Of a stretch of DNA of 64,000 nt, positions 38,800 through 51,431 are shown one piece after another; within the stretch, counting starts at the first letter, position 1, and each line of letters opens with the position of its first letter. Made by a program: the position numbers and the translations under genes. The notes beneath the pieces are model-generated. The model had not been told where the DNA came from. It did not search any database and saw nothing but the letters and a program-made list of their open reading frames with translations. Location: assembly GCA_000320605.2 (NCBI GenBank), contig KB445795.1, forward strand, positions 1,908,693 to 1,972,692. The letters are read 5' to 3'. Origin of the DNA: Gelatoporia subvermispora B. Its lineage: Eukaryota > Basidiomycota > Agaricomycetes > Polyporales > Gelatoporiaceae.

Positions 38800-40867
38800 T
38801 CACGAGCAAACCTTCCAGTATACCATGCTATTTCCCCATCCTGCGACCGCGTGTTGTTCAACCTCCACGCCCTTCTTCCAAACCTTGCCTTGCAGATCGC
38901 GGACTTCGTCCGCCTTCCGATGCCGCAACATGAAGCGTCCACCTTCTGCACTCTGTAGTGTGGTCGGAGTAGCGAGGCTACCACGGCGCCCATTTCCGAG
39001 CTGGTAGTCGTAGTTTGCGCCCCACGCAAGCACGTCTCGCCCGCCTGCGCCGGGGCCGGCTTGGAAAAGCGTGTCAAGGGTGAGCAGGACGTGTCCTGTG
39101 GGAGAGATGGAAATGTGATGGGGTTCAATGGGCTGCAAATTCTTCGTCTTCTCGCTATCTATAGAAAAGGTCAACCATTCGGGAACAATCGGATGAACTG
39201 GGGGATACGGACATTCGAGGAGCCCGCTGACGTTCTTCGTACGCACTGGCGTGCCCTGGGCGTTGCTGTAGAGTGCATTGCCGAGACCACCAAACTGGCC
39301 ATTGCCGCACGACAACACGTCCACGTAGGGCATGGAGCTTCCATCAACCCGCTCAACTTGGAAGAACGTTAGGTCACCACCCGCAAAGATGTCCGTGCAC
39401 TTTGTTTGCATTCTCGAAGGTGTCGCTCTCCACAGGATGATCTCTGTAGGGACAACTACCGTATCAAGCGTTGTCGATGTCCCAAGGCCAAGTTGCCTAT
39501 CCAAATGGCTCATTAGCATCCAGTGAACCAGAGGGCTGCCGAACATACCCAAATTCGTTCGCGCCCCAACCCAATACCCTTCCAGAAGTTGTTTTGGCAA
39601 AACTACTACGGCTGCCAGCCGCAATCCGGTCAACTTGAATACCTCTCAGAGCTGGTACCTCGAATAATTTGTCCGAGAACCGAATAGTCCTGTCGTCCGG
39701 CTTGGGGGTATCCTCGCGAACGTCGGTTTCTACGACTCGCCTTCGAATGGCGGGAGTAGACTTTGAGTAAGGATCTGCAATGGCCTTGGGTGTTAGCTCC
39801 AGAGAGACGCGAGAGGAAGCGCCGTTGGGAGCATCATGGGCAGGCACGTCTAGCTTGCGGAAGCCGAGTTGGCCGTATGAATTTGCGTTGAGCGACGCGG
39901 CGTGCGCGAACGTTCGTCCCGACGAAGTGAGTGCGAGGAGGTGGTCGGAGCCTGCCGCAATTGCGACAAACCTGCAAAAATATGCCCTTAGAAGGCGTGA
40001 AGGACGCGGCATATCATCATATGACGCACTTCTCGCCTTTGCTCAACTTCTCGTTTGGCACAATCTCCAAGAGATCCACGTCGGAATTGTCGCCAGCGAA
40101 CCATCCAGTTCCCCACCATGACGTGCCTGGTGTCTTTTGTTCAGCCTTGGACCAGCTTTGTTCCGATGCGGAGGAAGAAATGACATAAATCCCGCCTGAC
40201 TTGGACAGAGCAAATACTCGAGTGGGAGTAACTTGGATGCGAACAATGTCCTTTCGTGGATGTTAGTTGTCAGATAAAGGATGAAGCATGAGGCTCTGAC
40301 CTTGCCACGCAAAGTGAGGGCGGGCTTGCCTGAAGACGAGCCGGCCTTGTTGCCGAAGAAGCCGTCACCCCACTGATAAACGTCACCCCGAGCATCAACG
40401 CAAGCTGCATGCTTCTCATGCAAAGCTACATCCCGTAGTGCGACATTGTCCAGCCATTCTGCTACAGCAGGAGTGCGAATAGAATCCGAAGTCTGACTAT
40501 CGAGTGCAATGACGTGCGTCCTGAGTGCCACTTAGCTTCTGTACATGCAAAAAGAAGGGAACCCATGTGCTTACTTATTGGTTCCCCAGACAAGGGACTT
40601 GAGAGGCCCGTCGGTACTGGATACAGTTGCATCCGGAGGGAAACTAGGTGCCTGTTTATTTGGGCTGCTCTCAAGGGTAAGGGGAGCAGCGTCGCTATGT
40701 ATCACATCCTTCTCGTGCAGATAGAAAGCGCATGCCGCCACAGCAGCAGCAGATGCCAGAACCAGCGTACCACGAGACCTCCTATTTGCTGCCTGCGAGT
40801 ACAAAGACCGAGTAGAGCTAGAGGCTGCACCACCTAGCCTCGCGGAACGATACGCTCCTCGCAACAT
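38800..40867 (-). CDS. Mitochondrial RCC1-repeat protein, Fmp25/Bca1-like
   Basis: Yeast Fmp25 (Bca1) is an inner-membrane protein needed early in cytochrome bc1 complex assembly. The ATG at 40867 (MLRGAYRSARLGG) opens an Arg/Ser-rich presequence followed by one membrane helix (TLVLASAAAVAACAFYL). Then come RCC1-type beta-propeller blades: LVWGTNK, VYQWGDGFFG (near 40,380), FVAIAAGSDHLLALTSSGRTF (near 39,970), NSYGQLGFRK (near 39,860), GRVLGWGANEFGYV (near 39,570), DVLSCGNGQFGGLGN (near 39,320) and DVLAWGANYDYQLGNGRRG (near 39,010). It ends SMVYWKVCS. Helix plus propeller behind a presequence fits Fmp25 rather than nuclear RCC1. About five or six exons. It converges with the Sld3-like gene, stops 116 bases apart. 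Confidence 0.86.
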
Positions 40868-41590
40868 TTCCAGGTAGTGTACTTGGGAGCTTGCGGAGAT
40901 GAACGGGAATAAGATAGGTCCCGGGAGGCACCTTCGTGCAGAGAGCAAAGCGTCGCACTTAGGGGAACAGGACGGCTCGCCGCTCGAAATCCTCAAGTGA
41001 GCCTTGTCCAGATTGAGGGACCAGCACGTGCAGGACGTGTAAACAGGCGCCGGAGACGCGTCCTAATTGGCTGCTACAGCAAGAGCGTGCTCTCAACTCC
41101 TTCGCAAAAAGCCTATAGTTGTAGTCGCCCTAACAGACCACACTTTTGTCTATGTACCTACGGGAGACTACAAAAACGTACCGGGGAGAAAAGACAAACA
41201 ATATGCGGCGTTGACTCTTGAACCAGGCGGACGTTGATATGATAAATGTTCGATATCTCATGGTATTAGAAGCAGGATGATGTAGTGTGCGAGAACATAT
41301 GTACATGGCGCGCTGCTGCCATGTATCCAGCAGGGCTTGCGGCATATTACAGGACTCAGATGAATAGGGCAGCAAGAGCCAGGTATCAATCGTGTGCCAG
41401 TGAGTGCCTCACGTGTACGTTCGCTGTCTGACATGTAACAAGTGTTACAAAACATTAAACCTGTCTCCCTTGCAAGTCGGATGTTGACCACTCACTCTGT
41501 GAGGCGCATTCGTTCCAAGATTACCGTATTCTTTGGCAACACCCAGATCCGCTAGGTCAATAATGGGACCCTCCTGCAGGAAGAACCACC
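40868..41590. other. Intergenic, FMP25-like promoter / DUF6534 3' UTR
   Basis: 723 bases between two minus-strand genes. One ACGCGT lies near 41,057. No gene is supportable; short open frames are non-protein-like. Confidence 0.4.
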
Positions 41591-43687
41591 TCAGCCATCA
41601 CACGACGATCTGCGCTGTCCTGAACTGACCTCTGTATCTCCTGGCCTTGATGAGTCTGTGGTGGCTTGGCCACTTCCTACTCGGAAACTAGTGCTGGTAG
41701 CGGTCATCCCGGATCCACGCGATTCCTCTAAGCCTTTGCCGCTGATAATTCGTCTTGTGTTGAGGGTGGCCAATAGCGAATTTGCGTAAACTGGTTTATC
41801 TGTGTTGAGAGTTGACACTTAATAACACATGACTTGATACGCACGCTTTCCGATGATAAAATCAATCGCAAGGAACCACAACGTGTGTTGAAGCTTTAGG
41901 AACTAAAAATATTGTCAGGAACTTGCATACCTGATACAAGTACTCAGTACTTACGACAACAAGCTCGACGATAGCAACAAGTCTGGTAGAAGGAATGGTC
42001 TGATTTGTTCTACTCAACGGGACGTTGTACTCACGATGTCAAGACACAGCGATTTATGGCGAATACCATGAGCTTATACAGGATATGATTTGTGCTGCAA
42101 CGAGTATTAGAAGCCATGACATAAAATTGTTTCAAGTCACTGAACCTATGGTATACTGTCCGGCTATTGTGCAACAGAATACACAATGCTGCGGCAACCG
42201 CAACATCGGAAAGAACTGCCATGATCGCGAACGGTAATGCAGCACTGAACTGTCGAGAACAATATCTTTGAGTAGTGTGCCCGGAGACGGCGAGGATACA
42301 CTCACGGATATTTCGGACAATCGCGAGAAATCTTGGATCTGGAAGCTAAGGGCAAATGAAATGAAGATCAGTTGAATTGCATGAAAAAAACGAACGTACA
42401 ATTTGACCGTAGTCTCTGGAATTTACGACATTTAGGCTATGGGGCGCAAGAATCCGGTCATCGCGCTCACCTAAGCCAAGTGCTTACGTCCATAGACAGT
42501 TCAGTTATGCCATTCAACGCAATAATTGATGGATTTAGGGAGCCCACCAAAGTGTGCCAGAACTGTTGCGCCCTGAAGTATTCTTAAAATCAGTTAATGC
42601 ATACACTAGGGACGTTAGACTTACAATAAGTCCCGTGACAGGGTATTTCCATGGTTGTGGTGTTACTATGCTGTTTTAAGCTATTGTCGGAATACAAAAG
42701 AGAGAAAGACTTACATTGGTATACACGTTGCGTGAAGAACCTGTCACCAAGGAATATAACTGATCTGGGAATGATCACCGTTCTGGGAATCATCAAACTC
42801 ACGTCTGAACGATGCATGCAATGAGGGTCTGTAGCATAGTCATATGAGTAGGGGACAGGCGTTGGATGACGCAGAGACGTGATACGTACATTGATGAGAA
42901 CTGATACCTATTGATGAGATGTAGGTAAGTGAATATGGGGTCTCGATGATGGACTGAACTGACATCTAATGACCTGTGGGATACGATAGTGACCGAACGT
43001 CAAGCGATGTGGTATTTTGTCGCATGCTCAAGCATACTCACCAGATTCCATGGAACAGTGCAAGAGGGTTGGCATAGTTGAGAATCTATGGTGTCAGTGA
43101 GCAGGAATGCCAACCATCGTGTGGTCCGAGTCACCGCCAGTGCGCACCAGATAGTAATACATGCTATAACAAACTGAGGACCTCGTCGTCAATAATCAAT
43201 ACGGTACGATGTTTCCGGGCATACCTAGGGCGACGTGTAGTGTATCCAATATCCTGCGCCGACGTTTGGCATGATTCATAGATACACATTGTGCTGAAAC
43301 CACATACCACACGGCAGCGACCTGATATGCTTGACTTGTCAGCAAACTACGCAGCCTAGTGGAAGGAAGGCCTACAGTGAATTTGAGAGAACGGTCATCT
43401 TTTGGATAATATGCATAGTACAAATATGACTGGCCAATGTGAGGATGAGGACTCGATGACGTGTAGGAAGGGACACACCTGCAACGATGTGATACCATAG
43501 AGCCTGGTTGGTCTACATTCAGACTTTCAAATACACAGGTAGTAGTACGGAAGACCTACACCAGCGTTACCATCGCGCCGATATACGCTGCACCTATTTT
43601 CCGCGGATACAAAGTTCTAGCTTGACAGGTGATCGGGACCGTGAAGGACATACCAAATGTGCTGTTCAGATCGACGAAAGACGGCAT
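41591..43687 (-). CDS. DUF6534-domain seven-helix membrane protein
   Basis: Agaricomycete multi-pass membrane family of unknown function. The diagnostic order is present: a first helix (FGAAYIGAMVTLV after MPSFVDLNST, start 43687), SYLYYAYYPKDDRSLKFT (near 43,420), LDTLHVAL (near 43,230), a helix LIFISFALSFQIQDFS (near 42,370), VAVAAALCILLHNSRTVYHR (near 42,200), LMVFAINRCVLTS (near 42,060) and the classic end YANSLLATLNTRR (near 41,780), followed by a Ser/Gly-rich cytosolic tail. Exons are short and AT-rich introns many (about eight). The join between the first helix and the YLYYAYYP block is unresolved. No enzyme motif is seen; these proteins are often guessed to be receptors, without proof. 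Confidence 0.76.
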
Positions 43688-44670
43688 CCTGGGCTAGCAC
43701 GCCTGCAATGACGAGGTGACGTCGGAATACGCAAGGCGACTGTGAGCTTTGTCTTGTGTTTTGACCGAGGGCTCAATGTCTCAACGCCTATCGGGGACGG
43801 TGCTTTAACAGTGTTGCACACACAGCACGGCGCGGAGCCGGAGAAAGGCCATCATGAAAGCCCAGGTGCATCATTAGTCGCCCATGTGGAGGGACAGCGA
43901 CGCTTAGATCAAATTGGCTCCGGCCTATCCTGGCGCGAGACCAGTCTCGGCGTGCGTCTCAAAAGTAAGACTGATAGTCCCAAAAGTTTTCGAGCTGTCC
44001 CGAGGAGACGAGGAGAACAAGGGTGACCAGTCAGATGGCTGTACATCTCATCCTAAATGACATCCCAGTTTCGCGGAAGCATGTAAGAAGGATCCTCAGA
44101 GATATATCGCCGAAGGCGATTTCTCCTCCCGACGCGAAGGCGCCTACAGCCGATCAGATGACTTTACACGTTGTGTACTCTAACAGCGATATCACGTATC
44201 TGCCAAACGAAATAAGGTATGTATACAGGAGATGTGTACAGCCACATGGCCCACGCTGCAATCACAGCCCCATGTTTCCACAGAAACATGCTGGTACATT
44301 GCCCCGGTTCTCCGTGATATTTCAGCACCGCACTAGGAAACTAAGTCGCAGTGATTCCGGTAGAGATGCGATCACTTCTCGCAATCTTTGAGACAGGTGA
44401 TTTTGACCTAATGGAGTGGTGGGGCTTACTGGCAGGAAATCCGAATGTCCGGGGCATGCGTGTTAGGGAGCTCGGATTCCGTACACAGCCGATGTCTACA
44501 GATTTCCGCCTCGTATAGCGAAGACAGGCCATAGGATCACAGATAGAGAAACTGAGCGGCAACTTCCATGAAAAGCGGGAGGAACTTTGAGCCGCAAGGC
44601 ACAAAGCTTCTCATAGCAGTCCGTCAGTTGCGATCTGTTGTGAAAGCATCAGGTCAGCATCACCGCCGGC
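43688..44670. other. Unexplained intergenic kilobase with two overlapping plus-strand ORFs
   Basis: 983 bases between two minus-strand genes. On the plus strand, frames at 43,742-44,026 and 44,023-44,391 overlap by four bases; both begin with GTG rather than ATG and neither resembles a known family. A perfect 8-base inverted repeat (CATGTTTC..GAAACATG) is at 44,271-44,290. It may be a decayed gene or non-coding; I do not call a CDS. Confidence 0.35.
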
Positions 44671-45410
44671 TCATTGCCCAGCGTTTCGGACGTCTGATCT
44701 TGCAGTGGGATCAACCCAAACGGCCTGAGACGCCATATCAGTCAAGAGGCTACAGCAGCTGTTCACACCCTCACCGTCATTGTGACCTTTTCGATTCCGT
44801 CTTCTCCGACGGTCTTGGTAGTGGTCTCTTCTCGAATACTCGGCGGGGTCACGAACCTCGCCAGACTCTCAAGCCGGGCAGCGTCAATCCCATATCTCTT
44901 CGCCAAGTTCTCGATGTCCGCAGGCCTTGTGACTGCCTTGCGCTCATTGAGCAGATCGAACAGACTTGACGGAAGAAGATGATTATGTGTCTGCCGGGAT
45001 GATCGTGCTTCAACTTCAGATTGCAGTCTGGTCTGAAAAGTTTGGTTTGTGCTATCTGCTGTCTACAAAGGAATGTCAGGATACTAGGGAGGCGCATAGC
45101 CATGGAAGAGAGCTCACCAATCTAACCGTACGCATATGATGGTCTACTGCAACAGGCCCAAGACGGCTGATATTCGCGAGCAATTGCGGATCTTTCGAAT
45201 CACGTTCGATGGCTGAAACATTTTCACTTATATTGATTTCGATGTAGTACAGTGAGACTACATACCTTCATCCTTCGTCTCGCTCGCCCGTGGCAATGGC
45301 GGTCTTTGGGAATCTGCTGTGTGTTGGGGTCCCGGTGTTCGCGCGCCTGTCCGAGAAGGCTTCACGGTCTTGGGAAATTGTCGAGCAGGTTTGGAAGCAG
45401 CACCGCCCAT
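44671..45410 (-). CDS. Small conserved-looking protein with myristoylation-type N-terminus
   Basis: About 190 residues in four exons. The start MGGAASKPARQF has Gly2 and Ser6, the N-myristoylation pattern, followed by a Pro/Thr/Arg-rich basic segment (SRTGARTPGPQ). Then come DPQLLANISRLGPVAVDHHM and a helical region HLLPSSLFDLLNERKA, IENLAKRYGIDAARLESLAR, FVTPPS. The last exon is short: after KVTMT, an intron (GTGAGG to TCTCAG) leads to AVWVDPTARSDVRNAGQ and the stop at 44671. I recognise no named family. The alternation of conserved-looking helical blocks suggests a small folded adaptor. Membrane attachment is inferred from the motif only. If the basic start is instead a targeting signal, mitochondria are an alternative. 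Confidence 0.72.
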
Positions 45411-46157
45411 ACTGTAGTTAATCAAGATGCGGCTGCTTGCAAAGGACTAGGTAGTACAGTAGGGTGTGGGTGAGTGAAACCAGAAGGGCAGGCGCCACCA
45501 CTCGTGGAGTCGCTCGTTGCATGGTGGGCGCGTGGCGCTCCGCGAGGGCTATCCGCCACAGGTAAGGTACCACTGCCCACCCGCAACCACATACAGATAC
45601 GATGTATATACGACGAGAGAGATACCAGATACCTGCCCCTACACACAGCTAGAGCACTAGAGAGGTTTGGGTTTATGTTTGATAGAGTCAGATGCGCACG
45701 ACATAAACCACTGCAATCTCGGAAGACGACCACAGACCAGTGATTGCAAATACATGACTATGAAATATATAGACATTCGAGATTCTCTATAGATTCAACG
45801 GCGACGCCTTACAGCGCACCAGTAGTTATACATGCAGAGGCACCAAGATACACGAGATGAAAGAACTTGACCAACCATTCACCCATCCCGTATCAGTATG
45901 TGTGATACCGCCCGACGTAAAACCGCGACCAACTTTTGTGGGGCGCAACAAAATGAGTGTGCGAGCATGAGTATATATTTGACGCGATGCGAGGGTATAG
46001 AAAGGGAGCCCTTGGCGCGATAGAGTCAAGAACCCCGACGGAATCTGAGAACGTGAACAAAGAACAAAGAAGGAAGTTTCCTCATGTCTCGAATAATATG
46101 TCCCGGAACGCAGTTCATGAGAGTCGTTAGGCGATAACATTGCAAGTGGCGGTAGCT
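45411..46157. other. Intergenic, small-protein promoter / PUF 3' UTR
   Basis: 747 bases. The right part (about 45,750-46,157) is AT-rich and fits a 3' UTR of the Pumilio gene. No gene seen. Confidence 0.4.
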
Positions 46158-49100
46158 CTAAGCATGGAAAGTGCCCATGTTCTGTGGGTTTTGCTGTTGA
46201 TACATTTGATACATGTACGCCTGGTAGACGTGCGGGGGCACAGACTGAGGTGCCATGCCGGGGTAGGCGGGCTGACCCATGCCCATCAAGCCAGCAGCTT
46301 GGCTGAGGTTGGGCGACTGGGCGCCGTATGCCTGCGGTGCCGCGTTAGCGATGGGTGCGCCTCCGTTTCGGCGTGAGCCACCATTGCGGGGGCTGTTCAT
46401 GTCAGGAGAGCGAAGCGCGAAGGGATTGAAGGGGTCGGTGGTCGGAGAGAATGCTGATGAGGGATTTGAGCGGCCACGTCCAGCTCCTGGGCTCTGGCCG
46501 TAACCGGGATCGATCTGCAGGCGGGGCGGGCCTGAGGTCGGGTTCTGTCCACCCATCTGAAGAGCCGCCATCATCGAAGCCAGGCCTTGGTCACTGGAAG
46601 GGTAGCCGGCAGGGAGGCCGGGCATGCCAAAGTTGTTCTGGGCGTTGTACTTGGACTTGTTCGGCTGGGGGATGTTGGTCGTGTAAGTGGGCTGGAGGTT
46701 GGGGACAGGTAGCCCAACTTCCTCGATCAGGCGCCGGTATGCCTGTGTGGCAATAACCTTCAGCTCGATCAAGACGCGCTTGGTCGCCTCGGTGTACCGA
46801 GGTCGATCCGCAGGGTCAACGAAAGGACTGGTGAGGATCTTGTGTACGACGGCAACGCCGTTGACTTGATCACCCAACACATCGGTCAAAACATGATCTC
46901 CTGGTGAAGTGAACAGTGCCTCGACGATCTGCTTTGATGCCTCGGGCTCGACCTTTTGGTTGACGATGCGCAGTACTGTGAGCGAGGCCAGCTTGTGAGT
47001 GCAGAGATGCGACAGGTGCGGGGTAAACCGAGGCGCAAGTAAGTTGTAACGCGACGGGAAGCTCGACGTGTCAAGGAGCCACGTCAGCAGCAGTGCACCG
47101 TTCGGGTTCGTAGCCAGGGGGATGGAGTTGAGAATGATTGCAGTGGCAATGCGACGCTGTTGGCTGAGCGTAATGTGCGAGCTCTCGAGGCATGCTCTCA
47201 TACTACGTGCACCGAACCGTCCCTGGGCAATCTCCCAAAGCCTGTCGACCATAGCATCGAAGAGGAAGTCGGTTGCAGGAGCACCAAAGCGGAGGCAGCA
47301 TCTATGCAGAAAATCATTGAGTGAGCTGGAGAATTGTGAACGTGAAGTCACACTTACTGCACGACATAGTTGCCAAACTGGTCGAGAAGAAGCGGTGGGA
47401 CGTACGGGCGCAGGCTCTGGGTAACCAGCGCAACTTCCTCCGGCGTCTGGACGCATTCGATGATCTTCTGCGCTGCCCATGTCCCATTTTTGTGAATTCC
47501 GATCATAGCAACGTGAGGGCTTATGCGGTCAAGCATTGCAAGTCTAGGCCCAGAGGAGCACTTCTCGAACAGCTTTTGAACAACCTATCGAGGAAGGTCA
47601 AGAATGGATGTCACTTCACTACAGCGCTGAGGAACTCACTGTGTTGCCAAGCCAGTCGGAGGCGAGGTCGACAATCTCGCCGTCTAGGAAGTCAGCGGCC
47701 ACGTTATCGATCTCCTCGACAGAAATGGTGCTAGTGTCAAGACGCTTGCGCAGCTCCCGCAACTTGGAAGCATCCCAACGCCTGTTGTGCGGCCTCTCGG
47801 AAACCAAAGGAATGGTGGTGTAATACATCGTGGGGGGACGGAACTCTGCAGAAAATAAGGTGAGCGAAATCCGCGGCCGGATCCAGGATACGAACCTCCA
47901 AGTATCTGAATATCAGCCTCGGCATCAGGGCTACCGCCGCTGAGCTCTTTCATGATCATCTGCTGCTCAGTCACAGAGGCAGCAGGCTTGCCAACGCCGT
48001 CGATGAAGGCCGAATGGGCGCCAGAAGCAATCATGCTCAGGAGAAGGTTCGACCGGTAGTTCTCCACGGCACCGCTGAGCACCTGCTGATCGACAGGGAC
48101 AGTAGCAGCACCCTTGACATGGCGAAGCGCATGGATCGTCGCGCCGACGCTCAGATCACCAACGCCCTGCACGTTCAGACCCGAAGCTTCATCCTGACCG
48201 GCGCCTCCCTCCTGTCCGTTCTTGACGGGCACCTTGGCGAAGCCAATTCTGATGGCGCCAACATCGCTACCCAGCACGTCGCGGCCGTTCAGAGCCTTCC
48301 TAGCCCTGACCGCATCATCGAGACGCTCAAAGTTGACTGAAGCAACCCGTGATTAATAACATGCAAGGTACAAGAAAGATGCGGACATACTGAAACCGCA
48401 GTTCTTGTGTGTCAGAACACGAGCGGACTCGATGGGGCCGTACGGGCTGAACACGCTCAAGATGGTCGCTGGCGTCGTGGTCGACGGAATGGAGCCAATC
48501 CACAAGGCACGCGTGGGAGTGGACTGGAGCTGAGCATCCATGCCTTGTAAGCCCGCATTATTGCCGGTGGCCTTGCCCATAGCGCCACCAGGCGAGGTCG
48601 CGACAGGACTGTTGAGGTTAGTGCCTTTGGCAGGTGCAACTGGAGCACTGTCAGCCTTGCCGAATCCGATGCGGACCGTTTGACCGTTGGGCATTCCAAT
48701 ATCGCCACCAAGACGGTTCAGAACGTCCTCTTTGGCACGAATGGCATCGGCTTGATCGACGAAGTTGACAAATCCACATTCCTGTCAGTCAAGCAATGAG
48801 TCTATCGTCAGCCATTCGATTGTCAGCCACTAACCTTCTCGGGAAGTAGCCTAAGACTCTCGATGGCACCGTACGGAGCGAACACATGAATGAGCTGCTC
48901 GCTCGTGACCGTACTGTCCAAGTTGCCGATCCAGAGCGATCGGGTTGGGGTCTGCATTTGGGTCGAGGAGTTCTCGGACTTCGGGGATACTGCCCGCGTC
49001 TGCGAGGCGCTCGGGGCCTGGAGATAGGAAGTGCCGCGGGTCCCAGCCAAGTCGGTGCTAGGGAAATGCACAGTGGGGGACATTCCATTTCGACCGCCTG

Positions 49101-50323
49101 ACAACTTCTCGTTCCTCAAGATACCGGTGGGCGTGAGGCTGCCGCTGCCCAAACCACCCTGGAGAGCAAGCCCGCTCTCGTAGGCGCTCTGCTGGGCCTC
49201 AGCAGCACGGCGGTGAAGTGAGCGAGAAGTATCATCGAGGTTCCCAACAGAGATCGCACGGGGCCTGGACCCGAGACCGGGGGCCGACAGATGATCGGAG
49301 TGCTTGAAACCTTTCGCGATATATCCAGCGGAAAGGTAGCCATCCGTGTCCTGGTACGAATCCATGCCTTGTCCACCGTACATCTCCTCGCCATACATCT
49401 CCTCTTCTTCGGCACTGGGAGTCGAAAGAAGGGAATTGGCAGCCGTCGACCTAAGGTGGTACGGGTTTGAGACGGTGGTAGCACGCATGCGCGACGGGTT
49501 AGTGGCGAGGTTGCCGGCAATGGCAGCTTGCGCCTGGTTGCGCAGCTCCGAAATGGTGGCAGCAGGCGGGTGACGGAGCGTCTCGTCTAACCCAAGATAG
49601 TCCAGGGTATGGACATCAAAATCGTCGGCGTCCATGGACGATGTAACCGACCGCAGATCATCCAAAATGGGCAAGCCGTTCCCATTCCTGGATGACAACC
49701 ATGAAGACGAGAAAATCGAGGGACCGAAAGCGTTCGACAGGCCGCCGGTGGGCAAGGTCAACGAACCAGACCTCAGCCGGCTGTTACGCTCCGTGAGGGC
49801 AGACGCTGCGGCGGAAGAAGCGACCGAAGTCGAGTGACGTAAAGCCGGGCGCGCGGGCTGCGCTGTGGAAGTGGGGGTAGCGAGGGACTGTCTCTGCAGC
49901 TGCTCCGTGAATGATTCCGTGGAGGTGGCGGCGCTGCCCAGGTTGGACGCGGCAGCATACCTCTGGGCAGCGAGTTGTACATTGGAAGGTAAGGTACCGG
50001 CCCTCGCCCTCCTGAAGCCTGCAGGGTAGTTCGTGGGAGGAAGGATAGAAGTATCAACTGGAGTCGTCGTAGGTGAAAGGTCGTTAGGAGGGGAACCACC
50101 CGAGGCTAGGACGCGCAGCGCGGGAGGTATGTATCTAGCGCCGATCCTCTCCTCAGCTTCCAGCTCACGCGCCCTGAAGATCGTCATCAGATCGAATCAA
50201 GCTAGCATAATGGGAAAACGGGCCGTACCTCTTTGCATAGGCAGCGGACGGTGCTGGAGGAGGGGTCTTTCCCGACGCAACGCGGGGGAATGAGCCGTTG
50301 TTGTCTGACGCGGATAGAGACAT
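46158..50323 (-). CDS. RRM and Pumilio-repeat RNA-binding protein (Jsn1/Puf1 type)
   Basis: A cytoplasmic post-transcriptional regulator; yeast Jsn1 and Puf2 bind mRNAs for membrane and mitochondrial proteins. The start at 50323 (MSLSASDNNGSFPRVASG) joins after a short intron to ARELEAEERIGARYIPPALR. The N-terminal 400 residues are Ser/Ala/Thr-rich. Two RRMs follow: SLWIGNLDSTVTSEQLIHVF (near 48,930) with ECGFVNF, and ALWIGSIPSTTTPATILSVF (near 48,500) with NCGFVNFE. Then the Pumilio array: DWLGNTVVQKLFEKCSSG (near 47,650), GIHKNGTWAAQKIIEC (near 47,490), DQFGNYVVQCCLRFG (near 47,370), GRFGARSMRACLES (near 47,200), ALFTSPGDHVLTDVLGDQ (near 46,900). The tail is Gln/Pro/Gly/Asn-rich with QAYMYQMYQQQN, prion-like in composition. 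About 1,200 residues, intact. Confidence 0.93.
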
Positions 50324-51431
50324 CGTTCCTGTGCAGCGGGAGGAGATTAGGTATTACTGATTATTGGGGGGGCGTTGCACCAGAACTGATTGCGAGAGCA
50401 AACAAGAGCGAATAAGAGGCAAAACAACCAGAGCTGGAGCGTCCGAGTGAAGTTGCGGTAACTATGAGCAGAGGGTGCAGTAGGTCGTAATAGGGAGATT
50501 TTCAGGGAAGAACCAAATTTTGACGGGCGAAGGTAGACAAGGATTGCCCAGAACTACTACAGTAGGGTGGACTCCGGTAAATAGTAGGACTAAGTAGGAT
50601 GAATGGTGGTTGGGAGCAAAGTGCTCTGAGCGAGACGAGGAGCTGTATGCCCCTTGGAACTCCGCTCACTTCTATTGACGCCTGCCCCCTTGTTCCTGCG
50701 ATTTGTCAATGCTCCTCTCACGCTTTCTACTGATGTGGAACACCGATAATTCACGAGAATCGCTCAGAACATGCCCCCGCATTGTGCCAGGATGGGGCGG
50801 TGAGCATGCGGCCAGATGCGCTGTTGCAGCTGACACCAAGTCATCGCTCGACCCGCGGCGGCGCGCGGACTCATATGTCCCGCGCTCTGCCCCAACCACC
50901 AGCCGCCTCGCGGCAAGACATGGCCAGCCGTCTGCTACCGAACCCGCCCAGCCGTCCATCTCATCCACGTCACGCATCCAGTCGGCGACAGTACCGGGCA
51001 CCCGTCGTGAACTACAAACTGACACATACGATTTCATATTGTTTCTGCATACATCGAGTAGTGTACTTGGAACTACGGAGTGGGGCTACTTGACAGTCTA
51101 CGGCAAGCATATCCCGTCGGGCATAGGCTTCGAGCGTAAGGCATACACGGTGGGAGCAAGGGGTATTCGGATCCGTGGCGGCGGCAATTGAACGACCATC
51201 AGAACGAAAATAATAAATCATGACGGCCGGCTGATCGCTCGAATCAGGAAGCAGGAGCGGGGTGCTGCCAGCGTATAGCAGCCAAGATGGGAGACACACA
51301 CAATCGAACATACTGGATACACGATCTAGAGGAAAACGGCGAGCACACTGCGAACAGAAATCAATAAGTAAGGTAGAAAAAACAGCCAGGAGGCAGCGCC
51401 TTCATCTGGGAAAAATTCATGACAATGTCGT
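50324..51431. other. Intergenic, PUF promoter / regulator 3' UTR
   Basis: 1.1 kb. A plus-strand frame of 162 codons at 50,703-51,191 has no motif or matching splice context and looks accidental. The portion just right of 50,323 is the PUF promoter. No gene called. Confidence 0.4.

Noticed and set aside
40993..40996. Upstream extension of the Fmp25-like frame
   Set aside because: The first codon there is TTG; the ATG at 40867 gives a clean mitochondrial presequence.
44271..44290. Perfect inverted repeat as a terminator or transposon end
   Set aside because: Arms are only 8 bases, with no flanking target duplication or transposase; could be chance.
50703..51191. 162-codon plus-strand frame
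   Set aside because: Composition is random-like and the opposite strand is similarly open; no motif found.
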